Of a DNA stretch of 64,000 nucleotides, positions 17,090 to 25,284 are shown one piece after another. A program made the position numbers and the translations under genes. The notes under the pieces were generated by a model. That model was not told the DNA's origin and ran no database searches. It saw only the letters and a program-made list of their open reading frames with translations. How positions within the stretch are numbered: the first letter of the stretch is position 1; each line of letters starts with the position of its first letter. Source of the stretch: SLRI01 sp964460465 (lineage in GTDB: Bacteria; Pseudomonadota; Alphaproteobacteria; Geminicoccales; Geminicoccaceae). The stretch covers positions 6,763 to 70,762 of the forward strand of contig CAYWSB010000006.1 of NCBI GenBank assembly GCA_964460465.1. Direction: 5' to 3'.

Positions 17090-19324
17090 TCAGCGGCCGA
17101 AGGCGGCGCGGACGGCGTCCATCTGCTCGGGGTTGTCGCAGGCCCCCAGATAGGCCTCGATCGCCGCCCGGGCGCCGCCGGAGAGCACCCAACCCAGCGG
17201 CGGACGGGCCGTTTCGCACATCGCGAAATGCGCGTACTCCACCGGCAGCCCACTGGCCCGGCGGGCGCAGGCGAAGCGGGCGAGCTCCTTCGAGGCGGTG
17301 ATCCCGTGCGCCTCCCGGCTGCCCATGATGCCACGCAGCGGCGCAAGAATCTGGTTGCCGGCGAGGCGGGCCTCGCGGTCCAGGGTCGCGTCGTAGGGCA
17401 AGGCATAGGGCGGCAGCGAGCCGTCGGGCCGTGGCTGCACCGGCGCCGCGCAGGCCAGGAGCTCATCCAGCCGGGCGCGGTCGCGCCGCTCGCCGTCGCC
17501 CGCCGCCCTGGCGGCAAGGCCCGGATCGCTGCTGATCTGGACGATGACCGGCAGCACCGAATCGGGCCGGCCGGTTTGGGCGGCGATGGCGTCGAGCGCG
17601 GCCCGGGCCACGTCGAGCGCGGTGAGCGCCCCGAAGTTCTCGAAATAGCCGCCGTCGATGATCCAGCCGCGATCCGCGTCGGTCCCGTGCTCGGCGAGCC
17701 GGCCGGCCGGGCTGACATAGCTGAAGCGGGCGCTGTTGTGGGCCGCGGTGCTGAGCCGGACGTCGATGCCCAAGAGCGCGTGCAGGTCGAAGCTGTCGAG
17801 GAACGGGTCGCGGTCGATGCGCGCGTGCCCGGCGATCACCCGCCGGCCGGTCTCCTGGTGGGTGGCGTTGAGGAAGAGCAGCGGGCGCCAGTGCGCGTCG
17901 GCCGCCCGGGCGGCCATGAACGGTGCCGCGAGCCGGCCCCCGGCCGCCCGCTCGAAGGCCTGCTCCAGCGCCACGCCACGGGTGGTCTGGCCCACCTCCG
18001 GCAGAATCCAGGACGGCAGGTCGACGAAGGCGAGGGCGGCCAGCGTCGGGGCCAGGAAGTCGTGCGCCAGCGCGGTGCGCACCGCCGCATCGAGCGCCAC
18101 GGCGTCTGCGTGCTCGGGGGCCAGGGCGGTGCGGAAGGCGGCGCCGACACTGCCGCCCGACACGCCGCTCACGGCGAAGGTGTGCCGCTCGAACAGGTCG
18201 AGGCCGATGCCCGCCTCCCCCGGCAGGCTGCCGAGCACCACCGCCGTCCAGTAGGCGGCGCGCAGCCCGCCGCCAGCGGTGGCGACCACGAGCATCGGCA
18301 CCGCAGCACCATCGGGCACGAGCTGCCGTGCCTGCTCGTACCACTCGATGGCCGCCGCCGCGACGCTCGGCCGGGCCTCGAGCGCGGTGCGCTCGAGACA
18401 GCCGTCGAGGCCGGCACAGTCGCGCACCGGGTGGTAGTGGCGGGTGAACGAGACGACGAGCGAGACGACGAGCAGGGCCGCCACGGTCACCGGCAGCGGC
18501 CAGCGGATGCGCTCGCTGACTATCCAGAGCGCCACCAGCCCGGCGAGAAAGCCGCCGAAGGCGACGAAGCCCAGGGCCATGCTGCCGAACCGCTCGCCGA
18601 CGCGCTGCGGATCGGTCCAGGCCATGGCGGCCAGCACCACTCCGACCGCGAGGAAGAACAGGAAGGCGATCCAGGTCGAAGGTGCCGTGGTGGTCGTCAG
18701 CCGTTCGTCGGCGCCGGCCGGCGGGTCGGGCGTGAAGAGCCCGTCCAGCCGCCCGGCCAGGGTCGGCGAGCGGGCGGCGAGCCCCCGGCCGACCGCGCGC
18801 CCCGCCGTCCGGCGGTAGACGACGAAGAGCCCGTAGAGCGCGGCCATCGCCAGGATCAGCAGGGCCAGCAGGCCGGCATCCCAGAGCTGGTCCTCCATGG
18901 CGAGCCCGCCGCCCCGGTGGACGGCCAGGGCCAGATGGCCGAGGGCGAATGCGAACACGACGCCGCCGAGCAGCCGCGGGGTCCAGGACCGGCGCCGCTC
19001 ACCGGCGCCGGCGGGCTTGGCCGGCGGGCTCGCCAGCCACTGGGCGTGCGCCCGATCGAGCGGAAAGCGGGCGCTGTGCCAGGTGGCGAGCGCCCAGTAG
19101 AGCAGGGCCGCCGCGAACCAGAGGCGCCGGCCGATCCCGCCCTCGAGCAGCGCCGAGCCCAGGTCCTGGCCCTGCTCGGCGACGAAGAGGACGAGCCCGC
19201 CCAGGACCAGCACGGCGGCGGCAGGGGCGACCGAGCGCAGCAGCCAGCGATGGGTGCGGTAGGCGACCAGCACCACGACGACGATCGCCCACGCCCCGAC
19301 GAATCCGAAGAGCCAGCCGACCAT
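17090..19324 (-). CDS. Membrane-anchored patatin-like phospholipase
   Basis: A 744-residue two-part protein. The first 290 or so residues hold roughly seven hydrophobic spans (for example FGFVGAWAIVVVVLVAY and LPVTVAALLVVSLVVSF). The rest is a patatin-like domain with oxyanion loop ATAGGGLRAA, nucleophile elbow GVSGGS (GxSxG) and catalytic aspartate in DGGYFENFG. Patatins cleave acyl chains from lipids with a Ser-Asp dyad. All dyad residues are present. The multispan N-terminus is unusual, and I cannot tell on which side of the membrane the lipase lies. It is divergent from htpG. Confidence 0.8.
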   Translation of the reverse strand: MVGWLFGFVGAWAIVVVVLVAYRTHRWLLRSVAPAAAVLVLGGLVLFVAEQGQDLGSALLEGGIGRRLWFAAALLYWALATWHSARFPLDRAHAQWLASPPAKPAGAGERRRSWTPRLLGGVVFAFALGHLALAVHRGGGLAMEDQLWDAGLLALLILAMAALYGLFVVYRRTAGRAVGRGLAARSPTLAGRLDGLFTPDPPAGADERLTTTTAPSTWIAFLFFLAVGVVLAAMAWTDPQRVGERFGSMALGFVAFGGFLAGLVALWIVSERIRWPLPVTVAALLVVSLVVSFTRHYHPVRDCAGLDGCLERTALEARPSVAAAAIEWYEQARQLVPDGAAVPMLVVATAGGGLRAAYWTAVVLGSLPGEAGIGLDLFERHTFAVSGVSGGSVGAAFRTALAPEHADAVALDAAVRTALAHDFLAPTLAALAFVDLPSWILPEVGQTTRGVALEQAFERAAGGRLAAPFMAARAADAHWRPLLFLNATHQETGRRVIAGHARIDRDPFLDSFDLHALLGIDVRLSTAAHNSARFSYVSPAGRLAEHGTDADRGWIIDGGYFENFGALTALDVARAALDAIAAQTGRPDSVLPVIVQISSDPGLAARAAGDGERRDRARLDELLACAAPVQPRPDGSLPPYALPYDATLDREARLAGNQILAPLRGIMGSREAHGITASKELARFACARRASGLPVEYAHFAMCETARPPLGWVLSGGARAAIEAYLGACDNPEQMDAVRAAFGR

Positions 19325-19349
19325 CGTCGATCCTCCCCACCACTAGGCT

Positions 19350-19378
19350 TTATACCCTAGATCGAAGCCCGACACCAT
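19350..19378 (-). promoter_or_regulatory. Weak candidate promoter for the patatin-like gene
   Basis: On the minus strand TATAAA lies at 19355-19350, inside a CTAGG/CCTAG inverted repeat (19344-19361), with a poor -35 match (TGGTGT at 19378-19373) 17 bases upstream. It is 26 bases before the ATG at 19324. The -10 match is good and the -35 match is not, so the call is tentative. Confidence 0.28.
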
Positions 19379-19468
19379 CCCCCGCAACCGGCCCGGCATC
19401 TTGAACTGCCCGCCCCATCTGCCCACGTGACGCGTCTCATTTCCCCACCAGCGTGGTCCGGATTCCCC

Positions 19469-21382
19469 ATGAGCGATACCGTTCAGCCCTTCGAGGCGGA
19501 GGTCGGCCGGGTGCTCGACCTGGTCGTCAACTCGCTCTACAAGGAGCGTGAGATTTTCCTCCGCGAGCTCGTCTCGAACGCGTCGGACGCCTGCGACAAG
19601 CTCCGCTACGCCTCGCTCTCGCAGCCCGAGCTGCTCGGCACCGACACCGAGCTCAGGGTCGAGATCTTCGCCGACCCCGACGCCCGCCTCCTGACCGTGC
19701 GCGACAACGGCATCGGCATGGACAGGGACGAGCTCAAGGCCAATCTCGGCACCATCGCGCGCTCCGGCACCGCCCGCTTCATCGAGGCGCTCGGCCAGCA
19801 GCGGGATCAGCAGAAGAACGGCGACATCCGGCTGATCGGCCAGTTCGGCGTCGGCTTCTATGCCGCCTTCATGGTCGCCGACCGGGTGGTGGTGCAGAGC
19901 CGCAAGGCCGGCGAGGACACGACCTGGCTCTGGGCCTCGGACGGCCGGCAGGGCTTCACCGTCAGCGAGGCGCCCGAGCCCGGCCCGCGCGGCACGGCGA
20001 TCAGCCTGCATCTCAAGGAGGACGCCGGGGAGTTCCTCTCCGAATGGCGGCTGAAGGAGATCATCCGCCGCTACAGCGACCACATCGCCTTTCCGATCCT
20101 CTTGGACGTCAAGCCCAAGGCCGGCGACACCAGGACCGAGGCCAAGGCACCGGAGAAGGTCAACGAGGGTGGTGCCCTCTGGACCCGCTCGAAGAGCGAG
20201 ATCACCGACGAGCAGTACAAGGAATTCTATCACCACGTCGCGCACGCCTTCGACGAGCCGTTCGCGCGCGTGCATTTCACCGCCGAGGGCCAGCTCAGCT
20301 ACACGGCCCTCCTCTTCGTCCCCTCGATGCGCCCCTTCGATCTCTACGATCCCAAGCGCCGGCACGGGGTGAAGCTCTACGTCAAGCGGGTGTTCATCAC
20401 CGACGACGTCGAGGCGCTGATGCCGCGCTACCTGCGGTTCGTGGCGGGCGTGGTCGATTCCGAGGACCTGCAGCTCAACGTCAGTCGCGAGACCCTGCAG
20501 CACGGCGCCATCGTCGCCAAGATGAAGAAGGTGCTGGTCAAGCGCGTCATCGACGAGCTGGCCAGGAAGGCCAAGGAGGAGGGCTACGACAAGTTCTGGG
20601 CCGATTTCGGCCCGGTGCTCAAGGAGGGACTCTACGAGGATCACGAGAACCGCGAGAAGCTGCTCGAGCTCGCCCGCTTCCGCACCACGCACGACACCGG
20701 CTGGACCACGCTCGAGGCCTATCTCGGCCGCATGAAGGAGGGCCAGGAGGAGATCTACTACATCACCGGCGAGAGCGTGGCGGCACTCCGCACCAGCCCG
20801 CAGCTCGAGGTGGCCCGGGCCAAGGGGGTCGAGGTCCTGCTGTTCGAGGACCCGGTCGACGAGTTCTGGCTGCCCGAGATGGGGCCGCACCAGGGCAAGA
20901 GCTTCAAGTCCCTGACCAAGAGCGACGTCGACCTCTCGAAGATCAAGGGTGATGCGGCGGACGAGCCCGCGGCCGAGAAGGCGCCCGAGGCGCAGGCCCG
21001 GCTCGACAAGCTGATCGCCCGGCTCAAGCTGACGCTGGAGGGCCAGGTGCAGGACGTCCGCGCGTCGAAGCGCCTGAAGGAGAGTGCCGTCTGCCTCGTC
21101 GCCCCCGACCAGGGCATGGATCTCCGGCTCGAGCGGCTCCTCAAGCAGCACGAGAGCCTGGGCGGCCAGTCGAAGCCGATCCTCGAGGTCAATCCCGAGC
21201 ACGAGCTGATCGTTCGGCTCGAGGCCATGGCCGAGACGGAGGGCAGTGCCGCCGAGCTCGACGAATTGGCGCTTCTGCTCCTCGACCAGGCGCGTATCAT
21301 CGAGGGCGAGCCGGTCCCGGACCCGGGCGCCTTCTCCAGGCGGATGAGCCGCTATCTGGCGAAAAGCCTGCTCGCGGCCTGA
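19469..21382 (+). CDS. htpG: Molecular chaperone HtpG (Hsp90)
   Basis: A 637-residue cytosolic chaperone. The GHKL ATPase domain shows LRELVSNASDACDKLRY, VRDNGIGMDRDELKANLGTIA and GQFGVGFYAAFMV. The middle domain includes the catalytic-loop region SRETLQ, and the C-terminal dimerisation domain follows an acidic linker. The length is usual for bacterial HtpG. The ATG at 19469 is chosen because the conserved N-terminus begins MSDTVQPFEAEV; no strong Shine-Dalgarno precedes it. A heat-shock promoter could not be found with correct spacing. gabD follows after 36 bases. Confidence 0.97.
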   Translation: MSDTVQPFEAEVGRVLDLVVNSLYKEREIFLRELVSNASDACDKLRYASLSQPELLGTDTELRVEIFADPDARLLTVRDNGIGMDRDELKANLGTIARSGTARFIEALGQQRDQQKNGDIRLIGQFGVGFYAAFMVADRVVVQSRKAGEDTTWLWASDGRQGFTVSEAPEPGPRGTAISLHLKEDAGEFLSEWRLKEIIRRYSDHIAFPILLDVKPKAGDTRTEAKAPEKVNEGGALWTRSKSEITDEQYKEFYHHVAHAFDEPFARVHFTAEGQLSYTALLFVPSMRPFDLYDPKRRHGVKLYVKRVFITDDVEALMPRYLRFVAGVVDSEDLQLNVSRETLQHGAIVAKMKKVLVKRVIDELARKAKEEGYDKFWADFGPVLKEGLYEDHENREKLLELARFRTTHDTGWTTLEAYLGRMKEGQEEIYYITGESVAALRTSPQLEVARAKGVEVLLFEDPVDEFWLPEMGPHQGKSFKSLTKSDVDLSKIKGDAADEPAAEKAPEAQARLDKLIARLKLTLEGQVQDVRASKRLKESAVCLVAPDQGMDLRLERLLKQHESLGGQSKPILEVNPEHELIVRLEAMAETEGSAAELDELALLLLDQARIIEGEPVPDPGAFSRRMSRYLAKSLLAA

Positions 21383-21418
21383 CGCCGAGACATCAAGAAA
21401 CCCAAGGGGAGAACGACC

Positions 21419-22900
21419 ATGGCGGTCGCACTGAAGGACATCCGCAACGCGCTGAAGGACCCGTCGCTGCTGAAGGAGGCCTGCTACATCGACGGTGCCT
21501 GGGTCGAGGCCGACAGCAAGAAGACCCTCGAGGTCACCGACCCGGCCACCGGCGAGGTGCTGGGAACCGTGCCCAGCATGGACGTGGCCGAGACCAGGCG
21601 CGCCATCGCCGCGGCCGAGGCGGCTCTTCCCGCCTGGCGGGCCAAGACCGGCAAGGAGCGGGCCGCCATCCTCAGGAAGTGGTTCGACCTGATCGTCGCG
21701 GCCAAGGACGATCTCGGCTACCTGATGACCCGCGAGCAGGGCAAGCCGCTGGCCGAGGCCACCGGCGAGGTGGTCTACGGGGCGTCCTTCGTCGAATGGT
21801 TCGCCGAGGAGGCCAAGCGCGTCTACGGCGACGTCATCCCGACCGTGGTCCCCAGCCGCCGCATCCTGGCGATCAAGCAGCCGGTCGGCGTCTGTGCGGC
21901 GATCACGCCCTGGAACTTCCCGAACGCGATGATCACGCGCAAGTGCGCCCCGGGTCTCGCCGTGGGCTGCACCTTCGTCGTCAAGCCCGCCTCGATGACC
22001 CCCTACTCGGCCCTGGCCCTGGCCGAGCTCGCCGAGCGGGCCGGCATGCCCAAGGGTGTCTTCAACATCGTCACCGGCAGTGCGTCGAGGATCGGCGGCG
22101 AGCTCACCTCGAACAAGGTGGTGCGCAAGGTGTCGTTCACGGGCTCCACCGACGTCGGCAAGCTGCTCCTCAAGCAGTGCGCCGACACGGTCAAGCGCGT
22201 CTCGATGGAGCTCGGCGGGCACGCCCCGTTCATCGTCTTCGACGACGCCGACCTCGAATCGGCGGTCAAGGGGGCGATCCTCTGCAAGTTCCGGAACTGC
22301 GGCCAGACCTGCGTCTGCACCAACCGGATCTACGTCCAGGCCGGCGTCTACGACGCGTTCGTCGAGAAGTTCAAGGCGGCGACGGCGGCGCTCAAGGTCG
22401 GCCGAGGCACCGAGACCGGCATCGAGGTCGGCCCGCTGATCGAGGCGGCGGCGGTCAGGAAGGCGCAGGAGCATGTCGACGACGCCGTGGCCAAGGGGGC
22501 GACCCTCACCCTCGGCGGCAAGCCGCACGCATTGGGTGGTCTGTTCTTCGAGCCCACGGTGCTCGCCAACTGCAACGCCGAGATGAAGATCGCGCGCGAG
22601 GAGACCTTCGGCCCCGTGGCCCCGATCTTCAAGTTCGAGACCGAGGAGGAGGTCATCAAGCTCGCCAACGACAGCGACGTCGGTCTCGCCGGCTACTTCT
22701 ACGCCCGCGACCTCGGCCGCGTCTTCCGCGTCGCCGAGGCGTTGGAAGTGGGCCTGCTCGGCGTCAACGACGGCGTCATCGCCAACGAGGTCGCCCCCTT
22801 CGGCGGCGTCAAGGAAAGCGGCCTCGGCCGCGAGGGCTCCAAGTACGGCGTGGATGAGTACCTCGAGATCAAGTACGTGAGCCTCGGCGGCATCAGCTGA
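21419..22900 (+). CDS. gabD: Succinate-semialdehyde dehydrogenase (NAD(P)+)
   Basis: A 493-residue aldehyde dehydrogenase. The proton-acceptor glutamate lies in SMELGGHAP and the nucleophilic cysteine in NCGQTCVCTNR, with the adjacent second cysteine typical of redox-regulated SSADH. The motifs ITPWNFPNAMITRK, FTGSTDVGK and the ending GLGREGSKYGVDEYLEIKY are GabD-like. It oxidises succinate semialdehyde to succinate, feeding the TCA cycle from GABA or related compounds. No GABA transaminase is nearby, so the in vivo aldehyde is inferred from similarity. AAGGGGAG precedes the ATG. Confidence 0.88.
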   Translation: MAVALKDIRNALKDPSLLKEACYIDGAWVEADSKKTLEVTDPATGEVLGTVPSMDVAETRRAIAAAEAALPAWRAKTGKERAAILRKWFDLIVAAKDDLGYLMTREQGKPLAEATGEVVYGASFVEWFAEEAKRVYGDVIPTVVPSRRILAIKQPVGVCAAITPWNFPNAMITRKCAPGLAVGCTFVVKPASMTPYSALALAELAERAGMPKGVFNIVTGSASRIGGELTSNKVVRKVSFTGSTDVGKLLLKQCADTVKRVSMELGGHAPFIVFDDADLESAVKGAILCKFRNCGQTCVCTNRIYVQAGVYDAFVEKFKAATAALKVGRGTETGIEVGPLIEAAAVRKAQEHVDDAVAKGATLTLGGKPHALGGLFFEPTVLANCNAEMKIAREETFGPVAPIFKFETEEEVIKLANDSDVGLAGYFYARDLGRVFRVAEALEVGLLGVNDGVIANEVAPFGGVKESGLGREGSKYGVDEYLEIKYVSLGGIS

Positions 22901-22907
22901 GATAGGG

Positions 22908-23537
22908 GTGGCGGCGAACGGCGTCTCGATGGACGAGTACCTCGAGAAGCTGTTCGCCGAAGCCTACCGGCAGGAGGTCGAGCAGGAGGAGAACGTCGTC
23001 CGCTCGCTGCCGATCATCGCCGCCATCGCCAGCGTCACGCTCCTGGTGCTGCGCGAGTTCGGCGATGGCGTGCCACGCTTCGACTGGTCGCCGCTGGCGT
23101 TCCTGGTGCACGGCCTGATCGTCGCGATCGGCGCCGGTTTCCTCTACGTCCTGGTCTTTCTGTTCGTCGCCATCCGGCCACGCCGCTACGAGCACCCCGA
23201 CGACGCCACCGGTATCCGTGCCGTGGCAGGGGAGCTGCTCGACTTCTACCAGAACGAGAACGTCGGCGCCGAGGCGGCCGAGACCATGGCCTTGCGCGAT
23301 CTGCGGCAGCAGATGATTGATCAGCTCGCCGTGGCCGCGACCAACAACAGGGAGCAGAACATGCAGCGTCAGCGCGCGCGCAGCAAGGCGTTCAACGGGC
23401 TGGTCGCCGCCTTGGCTCTGGCATTCGTTCTGGTCGGCACGATATACTTGAGCGAAACCTTGGCTGCGGCCGCCCGGGCGAACACCGCCTCGGCAGCACG
23501 GGAGTCGTCGCGATGGCGCACGACGCCGACACGATGA
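22908..23537 (+). CDS. Unknown three-span membrane protein
   Basis: A 209-residue protein with an acidic N-terminal helix (MDEYLEKLFAEAYRQEVEQEE), two adjacent spans (about residues 33-55 and 66-90, ending in the arginine-rich RPRRYEH), a central soluble segment of about 65 residues, and a third span near 165-185 (GLVAALALAFVLVGTIYL). The layout recalls two-TM-plus-one effector-like families such as SLATT, but I cannot assign it. The GTG start has a weak site; the ATG at 22929 is an alternative. It follows gabD by seven bases and overlaps the next gene by 25 bases. Confidence 0.6.
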   Translation: MAANGVSMDEYLEKLFAEAYRQEVEQEENVVRSLPIIAAIASVTLLVLREFGDGVPRFDWSPLAFLVHGLIVAIGAGFLYVLVFLFVAIRPRRYEHPDDATGIRAVAGELLDFYQNENVGAEAAETMALRDLRQQMIDQLAVAATNNREQNMQRQRARSKAFNGLVAALALAFVLVGTIYLSETLAAAARANTASAARESSRWRTTPTR

Positions 23538-23749
23538 ACGGTCGCTCCCGGCCGAGCTCCGGCCGGGTCAAGCCGTCGCTGGGCCCGCCCAAAACCGTCG
23601 TGCACGGCGCCTGGGGCAGGGCCTTGCCGGCGCCCAAGCCCGGCGAGAAGGAAGAGTCGATCTTCACCTCCTGGCTCATGGGGCTGCTGGGCCGGCCCCA
23701 TCCCGGCGCCGTCGAGGAAGACAAGGCCCGGAACGCCGTTCGGCGCTAA
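23513..23749 (+). CDS. Small basic protein of unknown function
   Basis: A 78-residue protein rich in Gly, Pro and Arg/Lys. Its start, preceded by GGGAG, lies inside the 3' end of the three-span membrane protein gene, suggesting coupled translation. A short hydrophobic patch (IFTSWLMGLLG) sits near residues 50-60. I do not recognise it. The frame continues 212 bases beyond the upstream stop with codon use like its neighbours, which supports a real gene, but it has no diagnostic motif. Confidence 0.42.
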   Translation: MAHDADTMNGRSRPSSGRVKPSLGPPKTVVHGAWGRALPAPKPGEKEESIFTSWLMGLLGRPHPGAVEEDKARNAVRR

Positions 23750-23784
23750 GTGGCGCGCGCGACGGCCGCCGCTCTGTTTCGCGA

Positions 23785-24105
23785 TTGAACCGGCAGGCTG
23801 GCCGAGTCGTCCCTGCGTTGTCTCGCCGCGGGCGCGCCGCCGCTGCGCGTGACGACGGCGGTATCGAGCAGGGGCCAGACGATCGGGGCCGCCGGCACTC
23901 GCCGGCCATGGGGTGGAGGCCAGGCACGCGACTCGTGATCGAGAAGACCAGCGACGGCGTGCTGCTCCGCCCGGCCGCACCCTTCCTGCGAGCGATGCCG
24001 GAGGAGGTCTCCGCCCCGCTGCCGCACCACGGCCCGGCGAGGACGCCGGAGGCGATGGCGGCAGGAATGCTCGCCGAGGCGCGGCGCCACCATGCTGGCG
24101 ATTGA
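23785..24105 (+). pseudogene. Degraded AbrB/VapB-type antitoxin
   Basis: The C-terminal half reads MGWRPGTRLVIEKTSDGVLLRPA, the second half of an AbrB/MazE swapped-hairpin domain as found in VapB antitoxins. The expected first half (x-GQVTIP-x) is absent in this frame; a RGQTIG-like remnant lies in another forward frame just upstream (about 23869-23910), so a small indel has probably broken the DNA-binding domain. The stop overlaps the start of the PIN-domain gene by 14 bases, the usual vapBC layout. The upstream 50 residues in this frame look like readthrough rather than protein. Confidence 0.55.
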
Positions 24106-24469
24106 TGCGAACATCCTCGTCCGCCACCGGACCGGCGACCGCGCCGAGCAGTCGGCCCGGGCCCGAGCACCGGTGGACGGCAACGACGTGCCTGTCGGCG
24201 ATACCGTCATGCTCGAGACCGCGCGGGTGCGGCGCAGCGCCTGCGGCTCTTCCCGCCTGCAGGTCACCAGGGCACTCCGCCATTGCCCGCCGGACACGGT
24301 GTCGGCGGAGAGCCCGGCAATCGTCGCCCGAGCCCTCGACGTCAGGGCGGCAGGCATGGACGGCGCCGATGCGCGGCAACTGACACGCGCCGTCCACGGC
24401 GCCGCCTTCGTCACCTCCGACAGGAAGCTCGTCGACGCCGCCGGCATCGGCACGACGCGACCGCCCTGA
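24092..24469 (+). CDS. VapC-like PIN-domain toxin, divergent
   Basis: A 125-residue PIN-domain protein. The acidic residues expected in VapC RNases remain: MLAIDANILV, the Glu in VMLETARV, the Asp residues in GMDGADARQL and that in FVTSDRKLV. Family members cut tRNA or rRNA and are held in check by VapB. The middle is unusual: RVRRSACGSSRL replaces a more aromatic segment and a few residues before SPAIVARALD appear lost. With its antitoxin broken, the toxin is either inactive or controlled by another VapB. Confidence 0.6.
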   Translation: MLAIDANILVRHRTGDRAEQSARARAPVDGNDVPVGDTVMLETARVRRSACGSSRLQVTRALRHCPPDTVSAESPAIVARALDVRAAGMDGADARQLTRAVHGAAFVTSDRKLVDAAGIGTTRPP

Positions 24470-24490
24470 GCCGCCGAACGGCGTGGGCTC

Positions 24491-24532
24491 TTGACAGCAG
24501 TCGACAGCTCGTATTTAACAAACACGTTAAAT
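24491..24532 (+). promoter_or_regulatory. Promoter with overlapping ArsR-type operator
   Basis: TTGACA at 24491-24496 is followed after 17 bases by TTTAAC, or after 15 by TATTTA. The inverted repeat ATTTAAC (24513-24519), six bases, GTTAAAT (24526-24532) is perfect and overlaps the -10 region. Operators of this ATTTAAC-N6-GTTAAAT kind occur before ArsR/SRPBCC operons. Binding by the ArsR encoded at 24943 would block RNA polymerase, giving autorepression of the run of genes that starts here. Confidence 0.75.
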
Positions 24533-24551
24533 GAAGCTGCGGGAGGATGCG

Positions 24552-24932
24552 ATGCCCTGGACGCACGGCGTGTTCTACTGGAACGAGCTCATGGCCTGGG
24601 ACGTCGAGCGGGCCAAGCGCTTCTATGGCGAGGCGATCGGCTGGAGCTACGAGCCGATGCAGGTGCCGGACGGCACCTACTGGATCATCAAGGCCGGCGA
24701 CACCACCGTGGGCGGCATGTTCCAGCTCAGCCAGCCGCACCACGCGGGCGTGCCGGAAGGCTGGATGGCCTATCTCGCGGTCGACGACATCGATGCCCGG
24801 CTCGAGAGGGCGGTGGCCGCCGGCGGGACAGTGATGCGGCCCGCCTTCGACATCCCGGGCGTCGGGCGGATCGCCATCCTCAAGGAGCCCGGCGGCGCCG
24901 GCATCGGCTGGATCACCCCGGCGAGCGCCTGA
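24552..24932 (+). CDS. Single-domain VOC-family protein
   Basis: A 126-residue glyoxalase-fold protein starting MPWTHGVFYWNELMAWDVERAKRFY, with GTYWIIKAGDTTVGGMFQ and AYLAVDDIDARLERAVAAGG. Its type resembles the 27-kDa-antigen CFP30B half-domains, which lack an obvious catalytic assignment. Of two ATGs in frame, 24552 is chosen because GGGAGG lies at 24541-24546; the one at 24531 overlaps the operator. It is first in the ArsR-regulated run and ends ten bases before arsR. A role in handling a small reactive or toxic compound is inference from context. Confidence 0.8.
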   Translation: MPWTHGVFYWNELMAWDVERAKRFYGEAIGWSYEPMQVPDGTYWIIKAGDTTVGGMFQLSQPHHAGVPEGWMAYLAVDDIDARLERAVAAGGTVMRPAFDIPGVGRIAILKEPGGAGIGWITPASA

Positions 24933-24942
24933 CGGACCACCG

Positions 24943-25284
24943 ATGGCCGATAGCTTGAGCGAAACCTTCGCCGCCCTCGCCGACCCCACCCGCCGTGCCA
25001 TCCTGGCGCGGCTGGCCGTGGGCGAGGCGACCGTGACCGAGCTGGCCGAGCCCTTCGCCATGTCGCTGCCGGCGGTCTCGCGACACCTCAAGGTGCTCGA
25101 GCGCGCCGGATTGATCAGCCGCGGCCGCGAGGCGCAGTGGCGGCCCTGCCGGCTCGAGCCGCACACGCTCAAGGCCGTCGACGACTGGCTCGAGGCCTAT
25201 CGGCGGTTCTGGGGCGAGAGCTTCGACCGGCTCGATGACTACCTGGCGGAGCTGCAGAAGGCGCCGAGCGATGAGCGGAACTAG
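24943..25284 (+). CDS. ArsR-family winged-helix repressor
   Basis: A 113-residue regulator. The helix-turn-helix spans TVTELAEPFAMSLPAVSRHLKVLERAGLI, preceded by LADPTRRAILARL. It lacks the ELCVCDL-type metal site of arsenic and cadmium sensors and has one cysteine (RPCRLEP), so it is unlikely to sense thiophilic metals that way. ArsR proteins of this subgroup are usually linked to SRPBCC proteins, as here. The likely binding site is the perfect inverted repeat at 24513-24532. The yceI-like gene begins inside its 3' end. Confidence 0.9.
   Translation: MADSLSETFAALADPTRRAILARLAVGEATVTELAEPFAMSLPAVSRHLKVLERAGLISRGREAQWRPCRLEPHTLKAVDDWLEAYRRFWGESFDRLDDYLAELQKAPSDERN

Noticed and set aside
19400..19420. 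CTTGAA followed by CCCCATCT upstream of htpG, resembling a heat-shock sigma-32 promoter
   Set aside because: The spacer is only seven bases where about 13-17 are needed, so it cannot work as a sigma-32 promoter in this form.
19343..22528. A long minus-strand frame (about 1060 codons) opposite htpG and gabD
   Set aside because: It is the antisense shadow of two clearly identified genes and has no recognisable domain.
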